The position numbers and the translations under genes are program-made. A stretch of DNA of 5,393 nt from Bacillota bacterium (GTDB lineage: Bacteria; Bacillota; Clostridia; TANB77; CAG-465), in the NCBI GenBank assembly GCA_023460235.1, contig JAEWRE010000081.1, positions 1 to 5,393 on the forward strand, in the 5' to 3' direction. Positions 1 through 4,752 of the stretch are shown piece by piece. Every line of letters starts with the position of its first letter. Positions within the stretch are counted from its first letter, which is position 1. Below the pieces are notes generated by a model that saw only the letters and a list, made by a program, of their open reading frames with translations, was not told the DNA's origin and ran no database searches.

Positions 1-287
1 TACCAAAACCGTGACAGTGCGGAAGTCATCGGTAAAATTTTGAAATGCCGGTACTCTATCGTCCAACCACATTCAGGGGTACAACAGAAAAAAACGGGTT
101 CTTTCCTATTGTCCCCCAATATGGAAAGATGTATAGGCGCCAGCGGTTGGCGGTGAAAAAGCCGAACGCCTCGCCGTGACACGAAATATTCACAATACAT
201 ACACTCCAAAAGCTCGCTGTTAAAAATTGCGTCGTTGTAAAACTTATACAAGTCGTCCAACGTCTTAAACTGGATCGTCGTTATCAT
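1..287 (-). CDS. Cys-rich zinc-ribbon-like hypothetical protein, 3' end cut by window edge
   Basis: An open frame runs from an ATG at 287 to the left edge, giving 95 residues with the C terminus missing. I do not recognise the family. Two cysteine groups are visible: C29-x2-C32 (ECMYCEY) and C68/C69-x3-C73 (CCTPECGW). Their spacing suits a zinc ribbon or treble-clef metal site, and His45, His53 and His81 lie nearby. There is no signal peptide or membrane segment, so a cytoplasmic protein is likely. The start is supported by its four-base ATGA overlap with the stop of the small gene upstream (284-391), an arrangement typical of translational coupling. A TTTG/TAnnTTTG promoter match lies 28 bases upstream. 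The frame stays open over the whole visible length and reads like real protein. The role is unknown; the company of a tiny SD-led gene suggests accessory or mobile-element DNA. Confidence 0.6.
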   Translation of the reverse strand, partial: MITTIQFKTLDDLYKFYNDAIFNSELLECMYCEYFVSRRGVRLFHRQPLAPIHLSILGDNRKEPVFFCCTPECGWTIEYRHFKILPMTSALSRFW

Positions 288-391
288 AAACCTTTTTGTT
301 TTTCAATCTGAATACAAAGATACAGCTGGATCTTCTCGATCATCAAATATGCAAACTGTTGCGCTGCCTGGTCGAAATAATCAGTTTTCAT
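284..391 (-). CDS. Small 35-residue protein with strong SD, coupled to the zinc-ribbon-like gene
   Basis: ATG at 391 to TGA at 286-284 encodes 35 residues, starting MKTDYFDQAAQQFAYLMIEK. A strong Shine-Dalgarno sequence, AAGGAGGG (400-407), ends eight bases before the ATG; the other genes in this window have no such site. The TGA stop overlaps the next gene's ATG (ATGA), so the two were probably translated together. The sequence looks like an amphipathic helix with no signal peptide. From memory the first 20 residues resemble the N-terminal helix of ArdC-like (DUF1738) proteins of Bacteroides integrative elements, where a similar Phe-Ala-x-x-Met-Ile-x-Lys-Ile pattern occurs. If so, this could be a cut-down remnant or a stand-alone small protein. 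That resemblance is weak and unverified. The coding call rests on the SD, spacing and overlap. Confidence 0.6.
   Translation of the reverse strand: MKTDYFDQAAQQFAYLMIEKIQLYLCIQIEKQKGL
315..347 (-). promoter_or_regulatory. Possible Bacteroides-type internal promoter for the zinc-ribbon-like gene
   Basis: On the minus strand TTTG (344-347) is followed by a 21-base spacer and TATCTTTG (315-322). This fits the Bacteroides primary sigma consensus (TTTG about -33, TAnnTTTG about -7). Transcription would begin near 308, about 20 bases before the ATG at 287. It was the only full match I found by eye in the left 1.3 kb on either strand. The caution is that it lies inside the 35-residue coding frame, so it could be coincidence or a secondary internal promoter. 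Confidence 0.4.
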
Positions 392-399
392 AACTACGT

Positions 400-407
400 C
401 CCTCCTT
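400..407 (-). promoter_or_regulatory. Strong Shine-Dalgarno site for the 35-residue gene
   Basis: On the minus strand this reads AAGGAGGG, eight bases before the ATG at 391. It is close to the perfect complement of the 16S rRNA 3' end. Chromosomal Bacteroides genes often have weak or no SD, as the receptor and lipoprotein genes here do. This site therefore decides the start of the small gene and sets the left segment apart. Confidence 0.7.
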
Positions 408-668
408 TCTTTATCCTGATGGGTGAACCAGTTCTAAAGGTTGTTATCTCTTTTTTCTATGCCTCTAAAAGAGCACTTTTATTTGAAACACAAAGCGCTT
501 AACAAAATCTCAACTAATTATTTTTCAAATAATTATATATAAAAACAGCATTTTAATATATACTAAATTGAGTATTTAACACCTGATTTTTTCCGATAGT
601 AAACTCCCCGCCTCACACCCTCCTATCAAACCTTGAGGATGCCTAAGATTCCGATGTTTCTGTATCAA

Positions 669-699
669 GACAACCCCATTTTGTTTTTTCGGTGTTGTC
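669..699. repeat. Imperfect hairpin in a GC-richer block
   Basis: GACAACCCC (669-677) pairs with GGTGTTGTC (691-699) with one mismatch around a T-rich loop of 13 bases. An outer pair, CAAGAC (666-671) and GTCTTG (709-714), could form instead or as an alternative fold. Neither strand has a U-tract directly after the stem, so this is not a standard terminator. Possible roles are a structured RNA, a protein-binding site, or an oriT-like nick-site region. Nothing decides between these. Confidence 0.35.
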
Positions 700-797
700 G
701 GTATGGCCGTCTTGCGTTAGGTATTGCGGTGGAAAGCCCGACCATTTACAGGAACGCCCAAATCTCCCCCAAGAAGAACATATTAATATACTAAAAC

Positions 798-811
798 ATA
801 AAAGTATAAAC
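798..811. repeat. 14-base direct repeat, copy 1
   Basis: ATAAAAGTATAAAC here is repeated exactly at 1281-1294 in the same orientation, 483 bases away. The sequence is AT-rich, so coincidence cannot be excluded. The two copies bracket the probable pseudogene, the GTAACAAAA cluster and the operon terminator. Confidence 0.4.
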
Positions 812-820
812 ACTACACAT

Positions 821-1022
821 TCATAATAGTTTATAGATTGTAAAATACCCTATCAAAAAACAGTGAAAACAAAATAAACCCATTCTCTTTGCTAAGTAAT
901 CCCCTGTTGTCTCCGTCGTAAGACAAACTCCAGTTTTTTTGTTTTTATATACTTCCCTATACGTTACCGTATGGATATTTTTCCCAGATCATACCCATTT
1001 TAATATATTCCGTTGATTTCAT
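821..1022 (-). pseudogene. Possible frameshifted small gene
   Basis: From an ATG at 1022 the minus strand reads MKSTEYIKMGMIWEKYPYGN and one more residue, then hits TAG at 959-957. In the +1 frame, protein-like sequence resumes at about 970-955 and continues as REVYKNKKTGVCLTTETTGD, then YLAKRMGLF and a hydrophobic tail to TGA at 823-821. One frameshift near 955-970 would join them into one protein of about 66 residues. The family is not recognised and no SD is visible. The break could be a real inactivating mutation, a sequencing error, or a chance join of two open frames in AT-rich DNA. Confidence 0.35.
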
Positions 1023-1080
1023 ACTGTCATTATTATAAATAACATTATATAACTCTGATTATCAAACTAAAATTCCACCT

Positions 1081-1166
1081 GTTACTAACAGTGGGTAACA
1101 AAATAGTAACAAAAAACGAAGAAATCGCTTTGTGGTGGGCTTTATGTGTAAAGGTAACAAAAGCCC
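1081..1166. repeat. Cluster of GTAACAAAA direct repeats with nested inverted repeats
   Basis: GTAACAAAA occurs three times in one orientation: 1095-1103, 1106-1114 and 1154-1162. The first and third are preceded by G, which makes a ten-base match. GTTAC (1081-1085) forms a small inverted repeat with the GTAAC at 1095-1099. The third copy lies in the loop of another inverted repeat, GGGCTTT (1137-1143) with AAAGCCC (1160-1166). Short spaced repeats of this type are seen as arm-type or regulator binding sites near tyrosine-recombinase attachment sites, but no recombinase gene is in the window. The function is therefore open. Confidence 0.4.
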
Positions 1167-1173
1167 TCTAACC

Positions 1174-1227
1174 ATAAAAGCAAAACTGGCGAAAAGAAGA
1201 ATACTGTCTTTTTTCTCTTTTCGCCAG
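1174..1227 (-). terminator. Rho-independent terminator of the right-hand operon
   Basis: CTGGCGAAAAGA (1186-1197) and TCTTTTCGCCAG (1216-1227) form a perfect 12-base-pair stem with an 18-base loop. On the minus strand the stem is followed directly by TTTTGCTTTTA (1175-1185), a good U-tract. On the plus strand no T-run follows, so it acts for minus-strand transcription. It starts 98 bases after the stop of the small lipoprotein gene and is the first strong terminator below the receptor. Receptor and small lipoprotein may therefore share a transcript. Confidence 0.8.
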
Positions 1228-1280
1228 CATATTTATCATGCAGTCAATGCAAACAGATTTAGTTTGTTTTGGATATATAG

Positions 1281-1294
1281 ATAAAAGTATAAAC
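1281..1294. repeat. 14-base direct repeat, copy 2
   Basis: Exact second copy of ATAAAAGTATAAAC (798-811). It lies in the stretch between the small lipoprotein stop and the terminator, inside the transcribed 3' end of the right-hand operon. It sits within a weak inverted pair, AGTTTG (1261-1266) and CAAACT (1296-1301). Confidence 0.4.
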
Positions 1295-1325
1295 CAAACT
1301 CTATTTGGCAAAGACTAGTAAGATA

Positions 1326-1733
1326 TCAATTTTCTTTTTCTTTTTGATTAAAGATAAAAGAAGAAAAAACATCCCCCGCAGTAGGAGTAACAGACAGACA
1401 CCTACTTAGATTGCCGTCATTGGGAGAAATAACAACTATCATTGCATTTTTGCGTATTTCAATAGAACTCCACATGCCTTTTGCAGCACTTCCAGCAGCA
1501 CTGTCCGTTTCAATTTGCACACCGTCCTCAAACACAGATGATAACCAAAAAGTAGCATAATTATTACAGAACAACGTATAAGTTCCTCCACTTTCCGGAA
1601 CTGCTATGTGATCCTTTTTAAGATATGCTGAAGTATCTACCTCCCATTCCATTGGCTCCCAATCCCCGTCTTTACTTGTACAGGACAAAAAGGCAATAGT
1701 ATATATAATCAAACATAAACATTTTTTCATCAT
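1326..1733 (-). CDS. Small putative surface lipoprotein with Ig-like/BACON-like domain
   Basis: This encodes 135 residues starting at ATG 1733; a second ATG directly follows at 1730 and could equally be used. Residues 1-18 are a lipoprotein signal with lipobox FLSC (Cys18). The mature N terminus reads CTSKDGDWEPMEWEV, and the Lys-Asp-x-Asp after the cysteine fits the Bacteroidetes lipoprotein export signal for surface display. Residues 43-67 (VPESGGTYTLFCNNYATFWL and onward) follow the strand pattern and Trp position of BACON or related Ig-like domains: Val-Pro-x-x-Gly-Gly-Thr, then Trp-Leu-Ser. Only one such domain fits. It lies 130 bases downstream of the receptor and just before the terminator, so it may be the last gene of that unit. 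It is visibly more AT-rich than the receptor gene. The only promoter-like site in the gap is a one-mismatch TAATCTTG (1750-1757) without a clear -33 box. The ligand is unknown. Confidence 0.8.
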   Translation of the reverse strand: MMKKCLCLIIYTIAFLSCTSKDGDWEPMEWEVDTSAYLKKDHIAVPESGGTYTLFCNNYATFWLSSVFEDGVQIETDSAAGSAAKGMWSSIEIRKNAMIVVISPNDGNLSRCLSVTPTAGDVFSSFIFNQKEKEN

Positions 1734-1867
1734 GATATTACAGAGTGTTCAAGATTATATTTATAATTGTTAGAATTCTCACTACGAGTAATTTCCGTAT
1801 CTTTTATTTCAGCTCCACTATTGGTATCAAGGATTTTGCTTAAATAATAACCATTGTAGCTGATCAA
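1730..1867 (-). CDS. Possible 45-codon small gene between receptor and lipoprotein (TTG start)
   Basis: A minus-strand frame is open from TTG at 1867 to TGA at 1732-1730. It reads (M)ISYNGYYLSKILDTNSGAE, then a polar stretch rich in Asn, Ser, Tyr, Lys and Glu, ending LEHSVIS. Its TTG overlaps the receptor stop (TTGA) and its TGA overlaps the next gene's first ATG (ATGA), so it would fill the whole gap between the two genes. Points against it: no ATG, no SD, no recognisable family, and in DNA this AT-rich an open frame of this length arises by chance fairly often. It could also be a relic of a longer gene. Confidence 0.25.
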   Translation of the reverse strand: MISYNGYYLSKILDTNSGAEIKDTEITRSENSNNYKYNLEHSVIS

Positions 1868-4233
1868 TAACTGATTTTAGCCCCTACGAAATAACTTCTC
1901 GGAAGCGACGGTCCGTAGATGTACCCTGAATCGCGGTTCCAGCCTTTGTCGAAGTCATCTTGATAAGCGTTCGTGAGGTTTTGCACCCCAGTATTCACCT
2001 GCAGGGTGATGGACTTATAGACAGGAATATCATACGCTACTTTCAAGTTTAACGTGAAGAATTCGGGAGTATTGAGAGCCACCGGTTCACGTATACCCGG
2101 ACCATTTTCTATACCGGCACGCCCCACAAGCATACTGCCTGTATAAGTTCCGAAAAAAGAAGCAGACAAACGTTTCAGCGGATGGATGGTTGCCGTGAAA
2201 TAGCCGTACAAATCGGGCGTACGCAACATCTTTTTCTCTTTCGGAGCGTCCTCATCCCATTCCACCGGTTGGTCGTAGCGACTTTTCTGTAAAGTCACTC
2301 CGGCTTGTAGCTCCAGCAAGGAGGCATAGGCCGCCTTGCCTTCGATGTTTAGCCCGTATACTTTGGCACCGTATGCGTTGTAACGTTCCTGCACCTCATT
2401 TCCTTGAGCATCCGGCTGCGCTAGTTTGCGGGTAGAGAAGACATCGTTTAAATCCGTATAGAAGCCTTCTATCAAAAGATTTGTCTGCACATTCCCGAAG
2501 GTATGATACAGGTCAGCGGAAACGCTGAAACTGTTCGAACGCTCTTCCTTCAGATTGTCTGCCAGGCGTGTCACTAACCGTTCGCCGCCCACCAGGCTGA
2601 CGTGTAAGTCTTCGTCGAAAGCTTGCGGGGCACGGAAGCCTCCGGCATAGCTGGCACGCAGGTTGATGCTACGGTTAGGATTGAAACGCAGGTTGGCCCG
2701 GGGCGAAAAGATGACATGGTCTACCAAGTTATGCTTGTCCAGGCGCCCTCCAACGAGGAGGCTCCACCGTTCGTTCTTCCATTCGTTTTGCAGATAGGTG
2801 CCAGCTATGCGCACTTTCTGTTTCATATATCTTTCGTAACCTATCACTTCATCTTCCAGGCCATCGTAGTTGTATTCGGCACCGAGGGTGAGGTCAGACG
2901 GCATGAAGAGTAGCTTGCCGAAAGAGTGGATATATTGTGCGCCGCCTACCAGAGTAAGGTCACTGGTGGTGCCGTAGGCTTTTTCGGCATTCTCCTTATC
3001 CTCCTCGGTAATGCCTTCTCCGGTGCCGCCATAGTAACTTTTCCTTGCCGTGTTTTGAAAGGAGAAGTAGACATTGAGGTGGTTTTTCTCGTCGGGAGAG
3101 AAATAATCGTAGCTCAGGCCACCGCCGTTGATGTTATGTTCGATTTGTTCGGCGATATTAGCCTCGTGAGCGGGAAGTTTTAGGAGATTTCCTCCACGTC
3201 GGAACTCATTGATACCATGATACTGCAAGGTCAGCTTGGAATAAGGATTAAGGCGGAGAAAGGAGCGAACGCCGATGGTCTGATTGCGCAGGTTGGGGAG
3301 TTCGGTATATCCGTCGCCATCGTTATCGTAGCCCGAGCGATAGCGGTTCTGTCCGTAGACGTAGAATCCCGCTTTGTTGTCTTCCGTTACCAAGGAGGCA
3401 TTCAACGTCGTGTTGTTCTCGAAAGAACAGCTTCCACCAATAGACATCAGCGAATGGGCAAGCTCGGCGGAGTTACGGGTGGGTTCCTTGGTAATGATAT
3501 TGATGGTTCCCCCGATGGCGGATGCGCCGAACAGGGCCGATCCACCTCCGCGCACCACCTCTACACGTTCTATCATGTTAGCCGGGATTTGTTCCAAGCC
3601 GTACACACCTGTCAGTGCTGAGAAGATGGGACGCGAGTCCATCAATATCTGCGAATAATGCCCGTCCAATCCATTGATACGCACCTGGGTGAAGCCACAG
3701 TTCTGGCAGTTGTCCTCCACGCGGACACCCGGCTGGAAGCTCAGCCCTTGTGCCAGGCAGGTGGCGTGGGTGGATTCGAACAGTTTCGTATCCATCACGT
3801 TGACAAGACTGGGGGCTACCCGCCTCATGGTCGCAGTGCGGTTGGCAGAGACTACCACTTCGTCGAGGGCGATGTTGTCCGCCTCCAGCTCGAAGTTCAC
3901 TTCCTGCGTGGAGTTCTTCTGCACGGTTATTTCTTTGTGCAGCGTGAGATAGCCGATGTATTTCACTTCGATGGTAAGTGTACCCACGGGGAGGTTCTTC
4001 AGGAAATAATGCCCGGTTGCGTCGGTGGTGGTGCCAATGGTGGTGCCTTTCACCCAAAGGTTGATGTAAGGGAGATGTTCACCAGTAGCTTTGTCTTTTA
4101 CGTGTCCATAGACGTTGGCATCCGTGTCTCTCGGAGGCTGGTTATCAGCTGACGCAAGGCTGGCAAAGGCCAGTTGCAGTGCAAGGACCCTCATGAGGGT
4201 CCATACTTTATAAAGCGATAAATGTTTCATCAT
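1864..4233 (-). CDS. TonB-dependent outer-membrane receptor with CarboxypepD_reg-like N-terminal domain
   Basis: This is a complete receptor of 789 residues. Residues 1-29 are a signal peptide (cleavage after ASLASA). Residues 41-117 are a CarboxypepD_reg-like beta-sandwich (VYGHVKDKATGEHLPYINLW; GTTTDATGHYFLKNLPVG). A TonB-box-like LDEVVVSANR follows at 123-132. The plug covers about 135-251 and includes VRINGLDG, IERVEVVRGGGSALFG and AIGGTINIITKEP. The rest is a beta-barrel ending in Tyr, as expected for outer-membrane insertion. It is of the FepA/CirA/BtuB type, not the much longer SusC type, and no SusD gene follows. A plug segment DNCQNCGFTQ carries Cys176-x2-Cys179. A loop YDNDGDGYTE (302-311) has a DxDxDG look common in these receptors. 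The ATG at 4233 lies 14 bases after the upstream lipoprotein stop, and a second ATG follows at 4230. The role is active import of a small ligand powered by TonB-ExbBD. The substrate is not shown; metal or a metal cofactor is inferred from context. Confidence 0.95.
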   Translation of the reverse strand: MMKHLSLYKVWTLMRVLALQLAFASLASADNQPPRDTDANVYGHVKDKATGEHLPYINLWVKGTTIGTTTDATGHYFLKNLPVGTLTIEVKYIGYLTLHKEITVQKNSTQEVNFELEADNIALDEVVVSANRTATMRRVAPSLVNVMDTKLFESTHATCLAQGLSFQPGVRVEDNCQNCGFTQVRINGLDGHYSQILMDSRPIFSALTGVYGLEQIPANMIERVEVVRGGGSALFGASAIGGTINIITKEPTRNSAELAHSLMSIGGSCSFENNTTLNASLVTEDNKAGFYVYGQNRYRSGYDNDGDGYTELPNLRNQTIGVRSFLRLNPYSKLTLQYHGINEFRRGGNLLKLPAHEANIAEQIEHNINGGGLSYDYFSPDEKNHLNVYFSFQNTARKSYYGGTGEGITEEDKENAEKAYGTTSDLTLVGGAQYIHSFGKLLFMPSDLTLGAEYNYDGLEDEVIGYERYMKQKVRIAGTYLQNEWKNERWSLLVGGRLDKHNLVDHVIFSPRANLRFNPNRSINLRASYAGGFRAPQAFDEDLHVSLVGGERLVTRLADNLKEERSNSFSVSADLYHTFGNVQTNLLIEGFYTDLNDVFSTRKLAQPDAQGNEVQERYNAYGAKVYGLNIEGKAAYASLLELQAGVTLQKSRYDQPVEWDEDAPKEKKMLRTPDLYGYFTATIHPLKRLSASFFGTYTGSMLVGRAGIENGPGIREPVALNTPEFFTLNLKVAYDIPVYKSITLQVNTGVQNLTNAYQDDFDKGWNRDSGYIYGPSLPRSYFVGAKISY

Positions 4234-4247
4234 TCTTCATTATTTAA

Positions 4248-4730
4248 TTATTTGTTATCTGAAATCTTTATGTTGACAGCTTTCAATTGCTGCCAGCCCG
4301 AGCGGTCAGTCACTCTTATCATGAAGTGGTAGTCACCCGGGTCAATGTCCGCAGGGATGGGGATATTCACATGGGCATCGTATAGCGGGGAATTTCCGGG
4401 TATGGGAAAATCCTGATTGTACACCCAGGGATGCACGGGGAGTTTCTTTTCGTCCAACGGACAGTCTCCTGCTTCGGTGCTGTGGCTGTGGTGGTCGAAA
4501 TTATTGTGTATCTCGATGTTGTAGCTACCCAATGCATCGTTATCCGTAAAAGTATACCGGAAAGGAATTTCTTCTCCTGTCCGATATACCTGGCAGTTGA
4601 GCGGCGATGCGCTGTCGCCGGATTCGATGAGCGGCTTGTCCAGGTCTTTCCCGTCCCCGTCCTCCTCGCTGCAAGCGGCAAGGAGGAGGCAGAGCAGGCC
4701 GCACGCCAACCAATAGTTGTTTCTTGACAT
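4248..4730 (-). CDS. DUF4625-like His-rich putative surface lipoprotein
   Basis: This encodes 160 residues from ATG 4730. The frame extends upstream to another ATG at 4850, but that would overlap the preceding gene by about 100 bases and bury the signal peptide, so 4730 is preferred. Residues 1-20 are a lipoprotein signal with lipobox LAAC (Cys20). The acidic SEEDGDG after it suits surface export. The mature part (about 44-157) matches what I know of DUF4625: NCQVYRTGEEIPFRYTFTDN, then IEIHNNFDHHSHS, then IPADIDPGDYHFMIRVTD. It has seven His (75, 80, 81, 83, 100, 120, 135), four of them packed in residues 75-83, and Cys46 and Cys90, a plausible metal site. It lies 22 bases after one DUF4625-like gene and 14 before the receptor, so it probably works with that receptor. 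Binding has not been shown for the family as far as I know. Confidence 0.85.
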   Translation of the reverse strand: MSRNNYWLACGLLCLLLAACSEEDGDGKDLDKPLIESGDSASPLNCQVYRTGEEIPFRYTFTDNDALGSYNIEIHNNFDHHSHSTEAGDCPLDEKKLPVHPWVYNQDFPIPGNSPLYDAHVNIPIPADIDPGDYHFMIRVTDRSGWQQLKAVNIKISDNK

Positions 4731-4752
4731 GATACTTATGTATTTTCGGATT

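Larger units (their letters stand above)
408..1325. other. Gene-poor region of about 900 bases with decayed or non-coding content
   Basis: No intact gene with a credible start is visible here on either strand. From left to right it holds an AT-rich stretch (about 480-595) that may carry the promoter of the left-hand gene pair. Next is a GC-richer block (about 596-775) with a hairpin and open frames on both strands but no ATG. Then come a probable frameshifted pseudogene (821-1022), a GTAACAAAA repeat cluster (1081-1162), and the terminator of the right-hand operon (1174-1227). Positions 1228-1325 are the AT-rich 3' untranslated end of that operon. No tRNA, CRISPR or transposase remnant was recognised. 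Confidence 0.6.

Noticed and set aside
302..310. Residue-level idea that the receptor's DNDGDG loop is an EF-hand-like calcium site (receptor residues 303-308; gene position near 3310-3330)
   Set aside because: This motif is common in outer loops of Bacteroidetes receptors, and no complete EF-hand or thrombospondin-type repeat follows.
296..502. Plus-strand frame of 68 codons from a TTG
   Set aside because: It runs antisense over the SD-led 35-codon gene, has no SD of its own and has a low-complexity hydrophobic composition.
647..826. Plus-strand open frame of 59 codons containing a CVRYCGGKP segment
   Set aside because: No ATG and no SD; the minus strand is also open over part of it. Kept only as part of the GC-richer island observation.
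1137..1166. GGGCTTT/AAAGCCC inverted repeat as a second terminator
   Set aside because: Neither strand has a U-tract after it, and the much stronger terminator at 1174-1227 lies just upstream of it in the minus-strand transcript.
1144..1284. Plus-strand frame of 46 codons from ATG (MCKGNKSPL...)
   Set aside because: It reads through both arms of the operon terminator, has no SD and looks like a by-product of the repeats.
2623..4152. Several plus-strand frames of 85-164 codons, and one alternative minus-strand frame, lying across the receptor gene
   Set aside because: All lie inside a complete, domain-supported receptor frame, have no SD or recognisable domain, and are normal antisense or out-of-frame shadows of GC-richer coding DNA.
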